A stretch of DNA of 64,000 bases from Metallosphaera tengchongensis (GTDB lineage Archaea > Thermoproteota > Thermoprotei_A > Sulfolobales > Sulfolobaceae), in NCBI RefSeq assembly GCF_013343295.1, contig NZ_CP049074.1, forward strand, positions 186,001 through 250,000, in the 5' to 3' direction. Shown here piece by piece: positions 17,018 to 26,187 of the stretch. How positions within the stretch are numbered: the first letter of the stretch is position 1; each line of letters begins with the position of its first letter. Made by a program: the position numbers and the translations under genes. A model generated the notes under the pieces. It searched no databases and had not been told where the DNA came from. It saw nothing but the letters and a program-made list of their open reading frames with translations.

Positions 17018-17669
17018 GACTTCGTCCCCACCATAAATGGCGAGGTTCCCACTCTTACTCTTTTTTGCCTACCTTTCTATCCAGGACTGTAAACGACAGT
17101 ACTGCATGAGATACAGTCTATCCTACCCTTTTGGCAGCTAATTTACATTCTGATCAGATTGTTTAAATCTTCTTAAAGGGTAGCCAAGACGTAAAATGAA
17201 TTATCTACTTGACTACCCACTTGTCCTTGACCTTCTCCTCTAAAATCTTGTCCTCCTGTGAAAGTTGTTTTCCCGTTAAGTGCCCTCTTGTCCTCCATCT
17301 TTTATCGTTTTTCTGAAGACTCTCAGCTAAATTCTTGAGTTGTTTAGCGTCCTCTAAAGTAGTCGGTATCTAAACGTTTTGTCATTTCCAACAACTACAT
17401 CAGCCGTATTAGTGTCGACAACTTAATGTCTCGTAAGTTCTTTTGTGTGTCTCCTTTAGGAATTTCTTTGGTCTGTTCTCCCTTAACCAAGAGAGGAAAA
17501 AACGTAGACCTTTCTCATACCTTTCAGTTATGCTAAACAGAGGGGCGGTGGGGGAAAACTTCAAACTGTAGCTCTGACGTCCACTCTTTTTAACCCTCCT
17601 GAACATGAATGGATGAAAAGATAATGTCTTTAAATGCTTTCCATCCTCACCTTGAAGGGCGAGACTTTC
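17018..17669 (-). mobile_element. Decayed IS200/IS605-type tnpB element
   Basis: The element is bounded by two palindromes of the same family and orientation, at 17018-17050 and 17641-17669. Outside 17669 the minus strand reads TTTACAAAG into the palindrome, as in other copies. Inside is a broken tnpB-like gene (17205-17606). No tnpA is present. The remaining sequence between 17050 and 17205 is too degraded to read. Confidence 0.55.
17205..17606 (-). pseudogene. tnpB-like remnant (IS200/IS605 orfB)
   Basis: The first part, 65 codons from the ATG at 17606, reads MFRRVKKSGRQSYSLKFSPT and then KGLRFFLSWLRENRPKKFLK, closely resembling the N-terminal region of Sulfolobales TnpB proteins. It then stops. 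After a jump in frame, VDTNTADVVVGNDKTFRYR can be read, resembling the first RuvC strand. After another shift LKNLAESLQKNDKRWRTRG to VVK and a stop follow. The zinc-ribbon end is missing. TnpB is an RNA-guided nuclease of these transposons; this copy cannot be active. The assignment rests on my memory of the family. Confidence 0.55.
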
Positions 17670-17795
17670 TTCACTTTGTAAAGAATTTAGGCTAAGGATC
17701 TAAAGCAAATTGTGGCTCGACCTGAGCTATCTATATCTAAATAAGGCTACTTTTTAAATAAAACTAGAATTTCTAAGATATAATTTTCCAATTTT

Positions 17796-19634
17796 CTACG
17801 GTTCTATATTAAGGTCAGGTCTTCTGGATCTTCTCATTAACATGAGAACTATTACAATTACTACTACGATTCCGATAACCACGTAGGTAATCGGGAAATT
17901 GAAACCCTTATATCCTTTACTTTGCGTGGTAGGAGTTGTACTATTTGAACTGTTGGGAGGGGTTCCGGTTTTACTGGACGTGGAATTGGAAGTGGTTATC
18001 GTGGAATTGTTTTGAACTTTGGATCCAGAGCTGGATGTATTGGTCGTGCTAGTATTGGTCGTATTCAAGGATACGTTGGAAACTTGGTTTTTCGACGCTT
18101 GCGGAAGAGTCGCACTAAACTGATTGGTAAGGAATTTTGGATCGTCCTGACCCACAGTAACGTATACAGCACCTGACTTAAGATAGACTTGCACGTTACT
18201 TGCGGTCTCAGCGGTGTCACCCCCCATACTATAAACGCTGGGAAATGCCCGAGTTGAACCGTTATAATAAAACAGTGCTAGGTAGGCAGAAAGGTTTAGG
18301 AACTGGGCTGTTCCACCATTTCCTCCACCACCAAAAACCAGCTCCGCGTCGTAGTAGTTTAGTACCTCTGGGGAAGAGTAACCGCTCACGTATAGGTAGG
18401 CCTTCGTGACTGAGGGATCGTTTATCAGTACTGAGTCAAAGTATGTCCAATTTCCTCCCTTGTAAGTCCCATTCTGTAAAAGCTTTACTCCGAACTTTAG
18501 GTTAACGCCTAGCTTTTTCAATACCGAAACGTTTATCGAAAGAAGGAAAGCCAAGGGCTCCTTATACTTCACTGTGTGGGTTGCGTAGCGGTAATAATAT
18601 CCTGAATTGAAAGGTGGATACACCGCCCCCTTTCCTTGGATCGAGAAGTTACTTAAGGTAGCGTTTTCGTTGGAAACGTTTAGGATAGAGGAATCATAAC
18701 ACAGAGCCGACTCGTTAGTAAGGAAAGTTACCACATTCTGCGCCCAATAAGTCTGGTTATGTATCCCATTCACCACGACAACTGGCACGTTAAGCTGAAG
18801 GGAGGCTGAATATGGGGAGACGTTGAGCAACTTTTCAGTAGCGTTATATTCCATAATGGAGGTTATGTTTACCAGTCCTATGACTGAGCTGGCAATAACT
18901 GAATATGGGACCAGAACCCCGGACTCATTAAAGACACCGTAGCTCGCAACCCCCATGGGGTAGTAAACCTTGTTCAATGAAAGTGGGTTAGGGTATATGG
19001 AACTATAGGTAATGAGATCGTAAATCGACGTAGTTGTGTTCCCCACACCTCTTATGGTCACGTTGTATTCACCGGGGTTCAAAGTGATCGTCTTATTTAC
19101 GAAGGTCAATATAGATCGTGAAGGGGGACTGAGTGACAGGAAAGTAGTATTCTTAGAATATACTTCAACTGAAATTGAACTGTTGGAGACAAGGAAGAGG
19201 TTTAGATGGAAAGGATAGGTTAGATTCAAGGTATAATACTCGTAGTATCCAGGTTGTAGCGAATAGGTCACGTTGGTGTTGCTCAAGTTATACGAATAGT
19301 TCAGCGTAACCTGACCCATGAAGGCGTAAAAAACCAAGTAGTAACTCCCTGGCATCAGAAGTAATTCGTTCCTATATGAAGAGTTAGTTATGTAGAGTCC
19401 AGTGAAGGCTGTTGTCGTTCCGTTAACGAAGGCGTTAAATTGAGAGGAAGTCATCAGTGAAACCTCAATGTCTCCAGACGCGTTCCAAGAATAGGTGAGT
19501 ATCTGGGGGGATTTCACGTCTAATGGAAAGAAAATGAAGTGACCACTTGGAAGTACCGTTGAGTTAGACGTGGATATAAGGACATAAGGAGAAACTGATG
19601 CCACTAACAGAAGTATTATAAATAGCCATTTCAT
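17796..19634 (-). CDS. Thermopsin-like secreted protein, tail-anchored
   Basis: The protein has 612 residues. An N-terminal signal peptide (MKWLFIILLLVASVSPYVL) precedes a long Asn/Ser/Tyr-rich extracellular region with many N-x-S/T sites. The region with YPMGVASYGVFNESGVLVPY near residue 225, YWAQNVVTFL near residue 297 and GTYKGGNWTYFDSVLIN near residue 392 matches thermopsin (peptidase family A5), an acid protease of Sulfolobus. A Ser/Thr-rich linker of about 60 residues and one C-terminal membrane helix followed by RRSRRPDLN anchor it to the cell surface. Whether the catalytic residues are intact cannot be judged here. Confidence 0.75.
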   Translation of the reverse strand: MKWLFIILLLVASVSPYVLISTSNSTVLPSGHFIFFPLDVKSPQILTYSWNASGDIEVSLMTSSQFNAFVNGTTTAFTGLYITNSSYRNELLLMPGSYYLVFYAFMGQVTLNYSYNLSNTNVTYSLQPGYYEYYTLNLTYPFHLNLFLVSNSSISVEVYSKNTTFLSLSPPSRSILTFVNKTITLNPGEYNVTIRGVGNTTTSIYDLITYSSIYPNPLSLNKVYYPMGVASYGVFNESGVLVPYSVIASSVIGLVNITSIMEYNATEKLLNVSPYSASLQLNVPVVVVNGIHNQTYWAQNVVTFLTNESALCYDSSILNVSNENATLSNFSIQGKGAVYPPFNSGYYYRYATHTVKYKEPLAFLLSINVSVLKKLGVNLKFGVKLLQNGTYKGGNWTYFDSVLINDPSVTKAYLYVSGYSSPEVLNYYDAELVFGGGGNGGTAQFLNLSAYLALFYYNGSTRAFPSVYSMGGDTAETASNVQVYLKSGAVYVTVGQDDPKFLTNQFSATLPQASKNQVSNVSLNTTNTSTTNTSSSGSKVQNNSTITTSNSTSSKTGTPPNSSNSTTPTTQSKGYKGFNFPITYVVIGIVVVIVIVLMLMRRSRRPDLNIEP

Positions 19635-19701
19635 GATTCAAAATTCTTTAAAGAAATAAAAATGTTTTGTTTAAGTCGAAAGCCTGGGAGTTTATACTAA
19701 A

Positions 19702-21396
19702 TTATTTTCTCTTCATGAAGAAAACTGCTCCTGCTATGACCAGAATAACAACTACTATGGCCACTACGGGCAGTAAACTCCCTAGCCCTGCAGATGTCCC
19801 AGTGCTAGACGGCGAAGTGGACGTGGATGTAGTGGATGTTGTGGTTGATGGAGCCCCGTACACTGCATAATAGACGTTTGAAGGATCGTCATAGACTACC
19901 AACTTACCGTTGACCACGAAATAATTGGACGAATTGAGGGCTACAAGATTACCGTTAACCTCTTTATATACAGTTACGGTCTGGTTCTTGAGGACTGAAA
20001 CGTTAAATATTATACTGCCGTTGGCTTGAACCACAATTCTCTGTGCTGGATATTTTCCACCACTCACGTTCAGAACGGTCTCCGTTACGTTAGCTGGTTT
20101 AACTGGTGTGACGTTTATTACGTTCCCACTTGGAGTGACAACGAAGAACTGGTACGTACCGTTTATCGATACTTCCACTAGATGGGCACCCTCTCCATGG
20201 CCGTGCTCCACCACGAAAACTGGGTGGGACAGGTTGACGGAAGCAGTGGACTCAGCAAGACCATTATTAGTTATAATTATGACCGCCGGTTCTCCGTTAA
20301 CTTTGACCTCAGTCTCCACCTCCGGCTTAGGAGGCGTCACTTTACCTGTGACTACCTTCAACTCTCCTGCAACTAGGCTAGAGTAAGAACTAGATATAAT
20401 TCCTTGCCTAGACCCTTCCTTGGAAAGGAATGAGTCGTGGACATAGCCTAAAACAGTTCCATTAACTCCGAAAAACTCTATGGTAGAGAACTGGAAGTAA
20501 CTTCTGCCCACGACTCCTAATTTACCAAACCCAATGTCAGTAAGGGCAAGACCCTCGCCCTTCCACACCAGGGCTGGTACGAGAGAGCCGTTGAAGTAAG
20601 CTAGAGTAGTGTTATAATTCGTCGAGGAATTCACGCTAGAGTTGCCAACCGTTAGCTCATCGTCTTCTGGAGCGTATCTTCTGGGGAAGTTTTGCTGAAC
20701 TTCTACCTCATGGGTTGACTGTGCTATTAGTTTGGGAGTGGCTTGGACTAGGTCTAGGTTCTCATGATATTGCGCTACCCCTTCCTTCAATGGAAAAGTT
20801 ACGTTAACTAGGCTGGTTCCGTTTATGAACACAAGAGTTAGTGTTCCCGTTTCGTTTACATAGCTCAGGGTTGTTATGCTACTACCATTCATTAGTAGTC
20901 CAGCCCATACGAGCTCTGACATTCCTGACGTGCTAACTATAACCCTAATTAGTTGAGGTATTTGGGAATCCACGTTTAGTAAACCATTTTGGTTCAACCT
21001 TATAGAAATGTTTCCGCTGTAGCTCGTGACCTTTCCGAACGTTAAAGCGTAAAGAAAGGTCGATCCCTCTATCTTTACACTTTCACCACTATAAGTCGAA
21101 TTATATGTTGCATTGGAGAAGTAATAGAATGCAGATGAATTAGATAGATTAGACAAAACTCCATGCATATCATGCGTATCTTGTCCCATATCGTGCGCTA
21201 TACCCAAGGATCCAACGTGATATAAGCTGTCAAACCTCTCGTAAGTTACACTCATTCCCGAAGACGAGGAGGATGCACTGGAAACCAGGCTTAAAGTTAT
21301 AACTGATGCTAATAATCCAAAAATAATAAAAACTGAAAGCCTCCTAAATAGAGGTTTGAATTTTACCGCTTTCATTGGTGCTGTCATTTTCACCAT
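19702..21396 (-). CDS. Large tail-anchored surface protein, unknown function
   Basis: From the chosen ATG this is 564 residues. It has an N-terminal hydrophobic signal (FIIFGLLASVITLSLVSSAS) and a long beta-rich extracellular part with many N-x-S/T sites. Near residue 260 a DDELTVGN region occurs and near 420 a HGHGEGAH cluster that could bind metal. A Thr/Ser-rich linker, one membrane helix (VVAIVVVILVIAGAVFF) and MKRK end it. A longer frame opens 54 bases upstream. I chose 21396 because a TTTTTATAG box lies about 24 nt before it. The layout mirrors the neighbouring thermopsin-like gene. No family is recognised. Confidence 0.7.
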   Translation of the reverse strand: MVKMTAPMKAVKFKPLFRRLSVFIIFGLLASVITLSLVSSASSSSSGMSVTYERFDSLYHVGSLGIAHDMGQDTHDMHGVLSNLSNSSAFYYFSNATYNSTYSGESVKIEGSTFLYALTFGKVTSYSGNISIRLNQNGLLNVDSQIPQLIRVIVSTSGMSELVWAGLLMNGSSITTLSYVNETGTLTLVFINGTSLVNVTFPLKEGVAQYHENLDLVQATPKLIAQSTHEVEVQQNFPRRYAPEDDELTVGNSSVNSSTNYNTTLAYFNGSLVPALVWKGEGLALTDIGFGKLGVVGRSYFQFSTIEFFGVNGTVLGYVHDSFLSKEGSRQGIISSSYSSLVAGELKVVTGKVTPPKPEVETEVKVNGEPAVIIITNNGLAESTASVNLSHPVFVVEHGHGEGAHLVEVSINGTYQFFVVTPSGNVINVTPVKPANVTETVLNVSGGKYPAQRIVVQANGSIIFNVSVLKNQTVTVYKEVNGNLVALNSSNYFVVNGKLVVYDDPSNVYYAVYGAPSTTTSTTSTSTSPSSTGTSAGLGSLLPVVAIVVVILVIAGAVFFMKRK

Positions 21397-21535
21397 GTGA
21401 TAAGGGGGACATTTCTCTATAAAAATCAAACCATTATTATCCAGTTCCATTTCTAATGGAAGACTAAATTTATTGAAAATAGGAAAAAAGACGATCCTTA
21501 TTTTGTAATATCTGACAAATAATAAAACTATAATT

Positions 21536-22855
21536 TTAACTTTTATCTTGTATAGTAGGTTTAATCAATTTGTTTAAATCTAATATTTGATTTATTTTTT
21601 CCTCTGAGAATCCTAGCTCCCTTAGAGCTTCCCTTATTGAAAGACCCTTGTTTAACATTTTTCCCAACTGTGATGCTTTATCGTACCCCACTAGAGGAGA
21701 TACCACAGTTATGAGAGCTGGACTGCTCTCAGCGTACCTCTTCATTTTCTCAACGTTAGGTACAACGCCCCTTACTATCAATGAGGAGAACTTGCTAAGT
21801 CCTTCAGAGATTAGATCCACTTGGGTTGAAACATTGTGGCCAACGAGAGGAACCCCCATCGCCAATTCAAACTCTCCAAGATTTGAGGCAAACTGATTAG
21901 CCTGGTCAAGTCCAATAACCTGCGCGGCTATGAGCATTGAGGCTTCGGCCGTAACTGGGTTGGTCTTCCCTGGCATAATACTGCTTCCAGCTATCTCCTC
22001 CTGTGACGGTAGGTCTATCTCACCTATTGCCGTGAACGGTCCTGAGAACATCAATCTGAAATCCTGTGCTAACCTATAGAGCTCAGTCGCCACGGTTCTC
22101 ATGATACCGCTTAAGGTTAGAAGATCAGTGAGGAGCCTTAATCCCCTGAACGGGTTCCCTAGGACAAAGCCTTGACCCGTAACTTCGTTGATTACCCTAA
22201 CCACAGTCTCTCTGAACTTAGGGTGCGAATTAACTCCTGTACCAACTGCGGTTCCACCTAACGGAATTTCCTTTAAGTAACTTAGAATAAAGCTGAGGTT
22301 AGAGATGTCGTGCTCAAATGCGTCAGCATAAGCGTGTAATTCCTGACCAAAGGTTACGGGCATGGCGTCCCTAAGATGGGTTCTCCCGGACTTCACGACG
22401 CCCATGTATCTGTCCCCTGTATCCCTTAGGGAGTTTGCTATTTCCCTGAGAGAGGGAATTAGCTTCTCTTCCACCTGCTTCACCGCTGCTATTCTCGCAG
22501 CTGTAGGTACGGTATCATTAGAGGACTGGCTCATATTAACGTGGTCATTGGGGTGAACCTTTAGTCCAGAAATTTCCGATGCCCTCTCTGCCAAAACCTC
22601 ATTGACATTCATGTTAAGTCCTGTTCCAGAACCCGTTTGGAAAACGTCTAAAACGATCTTGTTATCTAGTTTCCCATCCATAAGCTCCCTTGATGCTTGC
22701 TCTATTGCCTTAGCCACTTCCTTGTCAAGAATTCCTAGAGCTGAGTTCGCCCTAGCACATGAGAATTTTATTACGCCCATGGCATATATCAATGATTTGT
22801 GAAATTTGGTTCCAGTATTCATGAAAAGTTTGGGTGCGTTTTCGGTGTACTTCAT
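21536..22855 (-). CDS. fumC: Fumarate hydratase, class II
   Basis: The protein has 439 residues from [11 protein letters not shown]. The class II signature [11 protein letters not shown] lies near residue 300, [12 protein letters not shown] near residue 110, [16 protein letters not shown] near residue 153 and TGVNSHPKF near residue 199. It reversibly hydrates fumarate to malate. A frame 17 codons longer exists upstream. The inner ATG is favoured by a CCTATAATT box about 26 nt before it and by the usual start of Sulfolobales FumC. The gene is monocistronic. Confidence 0.93.
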   Translation of the reverse strand: MKYTENAPKLFMNTGTKFHKSLIYAMGVIKFSCARANSALGILDKEVAKAIEQASRELMDGKLDNKIVLDVFQTGSGTGLNMNVNEVLAERASEISGLKVHPNDHVNMSQSSNDTVPTAARIAAVKQVEEKLIPSLREIANSLRDTGDRYMGVVKSGRTHLRDAMPVTFGQELHAYADAFEHDISNLSFILSYLKEIPLGGTAVGTGVNSHPKFRETVVRVINEVTGQGFVLGNPFRGLRLLTDLLTLSGIMRTVATELYRLAQDFRLMFSGPFTAIGEIDLPSQEEIAGSSIMPGKTNPVTAEASMLIAAQVIGLDQANQFASNLGEFELAMGVPLVGHNVSTQVDLISEGLSKFSSLIVRGVVPNVEKMKRYAESSPALITVVSPLVGYDKASQLGKMLNKGLSIREALRELGFSEEKINQILDLNKLIKPTIQDKS

Positions 22856-23019
22856 AAGTAGAAACGAGACCTGGAGAATTATAGGTTTACCTGAAGACGA
22901 TCTCAATCCTTCAGGATCCGTTACTAGAAAGATAAAATCCTTTAGGGACGTTTCTTGTCATGAGGTCACGGAATTAAAGCCGTCCCCTCTGGATTTAAGT
23001 CCTGTCTCTCGAAAAATCC

Positions 23020-23823
23020 TTAACTAATTTGAGATCGTACCTGCACGGATTGTATAGAGAAATGATAACTTTCGCTCTCTGATGCACCTAAAACTCGGAG
23101 TCCAATACCGTTGTTGTAGCCATCTGGAGCTCCAGACATTGGTTCAACAGCTACAGCTCCCTCCACCCCTGTATACAATTGAACGTAGTCCATTCCAGGT
23201 TTAGAAATCCTTACTTCAGAGTACTTCGAGGATAGAGTGACATCCCCAGGGAGGTAAAAGCAATCGTCGTATTTTCCTTCACTGATGATAAAGTCTTCCA
23301 TCTCTCCTGTTGGTATGTTCTCCTTCATTATAAGCCGTTTACCTGCGTTGGGAGAGATCTTCCAGCTACCCTGAACTAAGAAGTAAGGATGAGACCCTAC
23401 AATTAACGGTGCTTCCTCTTCTCCGACGTTTCTGATTTTCATGTCCACTGAGATGGAGTCAGTAAGAGTATACTTTACAATTAAGGCTAGGATAGATGGA
23501 TATCCAGGATCTCGTATTTCGGTCTCCAACTCTATGGAGTTAGGCGTTAGTCTAGTCACTTGAAACTCCTTATACAGGATCAACCCGTGGATGGCGTTTC
23601 CATCCCTACCTAAAGGAAGCTGATAAGCCTTACCCTTCCACAGATATCTACCGTTCTTCACCCTATTGGCGAAGGGCACCAGAAGCGCCATACCGCCCCT
23701 AGTGGGTCTTTCAGTCCCTCTTAATATCACGTCTAGACCATCTAGTCTAAAAGAGAATAAGTACGCTCCCCTATCTGATATAATTGCCTCAGCCCTATCG
23801 TAGACTAATTTGTAAAAATTCAT
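23020..23823 (-). CDS. Aldose 1-epimerase (galactose mutarotase) family protein
   Basis: The protein has 267 residues of the mutarotase beta-supersandwich fold. LLVPFANRVKNGRYLWKGK near residue 48 has the conserved FxNR core. GNAIHGLIL near residue 75 has the family histidine, VGSHPYFLV near residue 142 the second histidine, and PDGYNNGIG lies near the end. Such enzymes interconvert sugar anomers in the cytoplasm. The mixed sequence could also suit a glucose-6-phosphate epimerase-like role. It lies close to the synthetase gene at 23869 (45 bases) on the same strand, so cotranscription is possible. Confidence 0.78.
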   Translation of the reverse strand: MNFYKLVYDRAEAIISDRGAYLFSFRLDGLDVILRGTERPTRGGMALLVPFANRVKNGRYLWKGKAYQLPLGRDGNAIHGLILYKEFQVTRLTPNSIELETEIRDPGYPSILALIVKYTLTDSISVDMKIRNVGEEEAPLIVGSHPYFLVQGSWKISPNAGKRLIMKENIPTGEMEDFIISEGKYDDCFYLPGDVTLSSKYSEVRISKPGMDYVQLYTGVEGAVAVEPMSGAPDGYNNGIGLRVLGASESESYHFSIQSVQVRSQIS

Positions 23824-23868
23824 AAGTTAAGGGAGGTTATCAAGTTAAAAATTATCCCGTTATAAGGT

Positions 23869-25842
23869 TTAAGTTTTCAGTTCCTTCCTCAGTTCCTCAA
23901 CTGCCCTCTTGATCTCATCCATTGAAGCCTCGTCCTCTATGGTGGTGAGATCACCAGCGTTAGAACCCATCATAACTGCCTTTATTACTCTTCTCATAAC
24001 TTTTCCAGACCTGGTCTTGGGAAGCTTGTCCACGAAGTGGATCTGCGGAGTTACAATGGGACCCATGACTTTTCTGACATGGTTCTGTATTTCCTTCGCT
24101 AGGTCACTGGAGGGCGAGTATCCTCCCTTGAGTACCACGAACGCATGTACTTCCTCCCCCTTTACTGGATCCGGAACTCCGACTACAGCTGCCTCAGCGA
24201 CTCCAGGATAAGAAGTTATGGCAGACTCCACCTCCCCCGCGCCTATCCTATGTGCTGCCACCTTCAAAGTCTCATCAGCCCTTCCCAGAACCCAGACATA
24301 TCCGTCCTCGTCGACCATTGCGAAGTCCCCTGGATAATAGAGGGACGTGAACTTACTGAAGTAAGTCTTCCTTAACCTCTCCCCGTTATCGTTCCACATC
24401 CCAATCATCATGTTGGGAGGGAAGGGGGGCCTCATGACCAGATATCCTCTACTCCTTGGCTTCGAGGGATTACCGTCCTCATCCAAGACCTCTATGAAGT
24501 TTCCTGGAAGGGGAAATCCCGATGCAGGACCAGATTTCATGGGCATGTAAATAATACCCGGCAGGTATCCTAGGTTAGGCGCTCCAGTCTCAGTCTGCCA
24601 CCACTGGTGAGACATGAAGACCTTTCCTCCTCCTAAAACTTCCAAACCCCACTTCCAAGGAGAGTAGTTCAGCACTTCACCGTTGGTAACTATGATCCTT
24701 AGGGAGGTCAGATCCCTGTTCTTAACATATTCATCACCGTACTTCATGAAATACCTTAGTGCAGTAGCCGAGGTGCCAAACGTGGTCGCCCTATATCTCT
24801 CAATCATCTCAGCCCACTTGTCTGGGTATGGGTAGTCCGGTGCGCTCTCATAAATGACCACAGTCCTCCCCATAACTAGAGGAGAGTAGGTTATGTAAGA
24901 GTGACCGACTATCCACCCTATGTCTGAGGTATTGAACAGGACGTCGTTTTCCTGGCTTAAACCGTAGCTCCACAACAACATCGCTGAAGTCCCCGCGAGA
25001 TATCCCCCGGTCGAGTGGACTATTCCCTTTGGCTTGCCAGTGGTACCTGATGTATACAAGATGAAGAGGGGATCGTTTGAATCCACCCTAGCGGGTTCCA
25101 CGTACTTATACTTGCCCACTTCATCGAAGAAGACGTCTCTCCCCTCTTTCATGCTCACCTCTGTTTTCATTCTCCTGAAGACTATGACGTTCTTCACTGA
25201 ACTTTTATCCCCTAGGGCGTTTAGGGCCTCGTCCACAGTCCTCTTTAGCTCTACAACCTTCCCCCTTCTGGGATACGCGTCAGCCGTAATTATCACTTTA
25301 CTCTTTGCGTCATCTACCCTATCGGCTATTGCCTGAGATCCGAAACCTGCGAAGATCACAGAGTGGATAGCGCCAAGTCTAGCTGAAGCTAACATCGCGG
25401 CAATCCCTTCAGGAGTGAGTGGCATGTAAATGGTGACCCGATCGCCCTTCTCTACGCCCAGGCTCTTTAGGGCATTAGCCCACCTATTGACCTCATAAAA
25501 TAGATCCTGGTAAGTGACGATACGCCTTTCCCCAAGCTCGCTCTCCCAGATGATGGCAGCCTTAAATTTCCTGGAACTATTCAAATGTCTGTCCACTGCG
25601 TTATAACAGGCGTTCAACTTGCCTTTAACGAACCACCTAGTCAGGGGATCCTCCTGAACCATAGTTTGAGACCACGGTTCATACCAGTCCAGTAGATCCT
25701 CAGCCAGTGTACCCCAAAACTCAGAAGGTTTCTCCTTGCTTAGTTTCATTAGATGGGAGTAGTATCTCATGTTATAGTCTGCTTTCTCCTCCAACTCTTG
25801 TCCCTGCAATTTCATTGCTTCTTCAACCATAATTGACCACAT
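23869..25842 (-). CDS. 3-Hydroxypropionyl-CoA synthetase (ACS-type AMP-forming ligase)
   Basis: The protein has 657 residues. LFILYTSGTTGKPKGIVHST near residue 270 is the ATP/AMP signature. HQWWQTETGAPNLGY near residue 414, WVLGRADETLKVAAHRIGAG near residue 535 and PKTRSGKVMRR near residue 614, with its acylatable lysine, follow. The sequence closely resembles, from memory, the 3-hydroxypropionate--CoA ligase of Metallosphaera sedula (Msed_1456). That enzyme activates 3-hydroxypropionate in the 3-hydroxypropionate/4-hydroxybutyrate cycle. An acetyl- or propionyl-CoA synthetase is the alternative. The start is ATG 25842, or an ATG four codons later. Confidence 0.82.
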   Translation of the reverse strand: MWSIMVEEAMKLQGQELEEKADYNMRYYSHLMKLSKEKPSEFWGTLAEDLLDWYEPWSQTMVQEDPLTRWFVKGKLNACYNAVDRHLNSSRKFKAAIIWESELGERRIVTYQDLFYEVNRWANALKSLGVEKGDRVTIYMPLTPEGIAAMLASARLGAIHSVIFAGFGSQAIADRVDDAKSKVIITADAYPRRGKVVELKRTVDEALNALGDKSSVKNVIVFRRMKTEVSMKEGRDVFFDEVGKYKYVEPARVDSNDPLFILYTSGTTGKPKGIVHSTGGYLAGTSAMLLWSYGLSQENDVLFNTSDIGWIVGHSYITYSPLVMGRTVVIYESAPDYPYPDKWAEMIERYRATTFGTSATALRYFMKYGDEYVKNRDLTSLRIIVTNGEVLNYSPWKWGLEVLGGGKVFMSHQWWQTETGAPNLGYLPGIIYMPMKSGPASGFPLPGNFIEVLDEDGNPSKPRSRGYLVMRPPFPPNMMIGMWNDNGERLRKTYFSKFTSLYYPGDFAMVDEDGYVWVLGRADETLKVAAHRIGAGEVESAITSYPGVAEAAVVGVPDPVKGEEVHAFVVLKGGYSPSSDLAKEIQNHVRKVMGPIVTPQIHFVDKLPKTRSGKVMRRVIKAVMMGSNAGDLTTIEDEASMDEIKRAVEELRKELKT

Positions 25843-26187
25843 TAACTTGCTTATACAATATTAAAAAGTATTATTGATCTCTTATCTCCAATGGATGGTT
25901 GGCTTAAAGGTTTCCTTATTGTTTTGATAAGGTTATCTTTCATATTTTGATGGAACCATAGTATATCTACAAACCAAGAATAAAGAAAATTTATACGATT
26001 AATCTCGGATTTTTCTACAATCATAGTTTAGAGTAAGTATAATGCATTAGAAGAATAAGAGATATGAAACTAAAATGATCGTATGAAAAAAACATAGAGT
26101 ACTACGACATATTTATAAAAAAAAGATAATGATCAGTGATAGTTCATAGAAAGATTTTTATTATTTATCCATGTCTATTAATATGAA
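25843..26187. other. Divergent promoter region, otherwise empty
   Basis: This 345-base AT-rich gap separates the divergent synthetase and permease genes. A TTTTTATTATTTATCC box about 26 nt before the permease ATG and a TTTTTAATATTG box before the synthetase start look like their TATA elements. I see no RNA gene or repeat. Confidence 0.5.
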
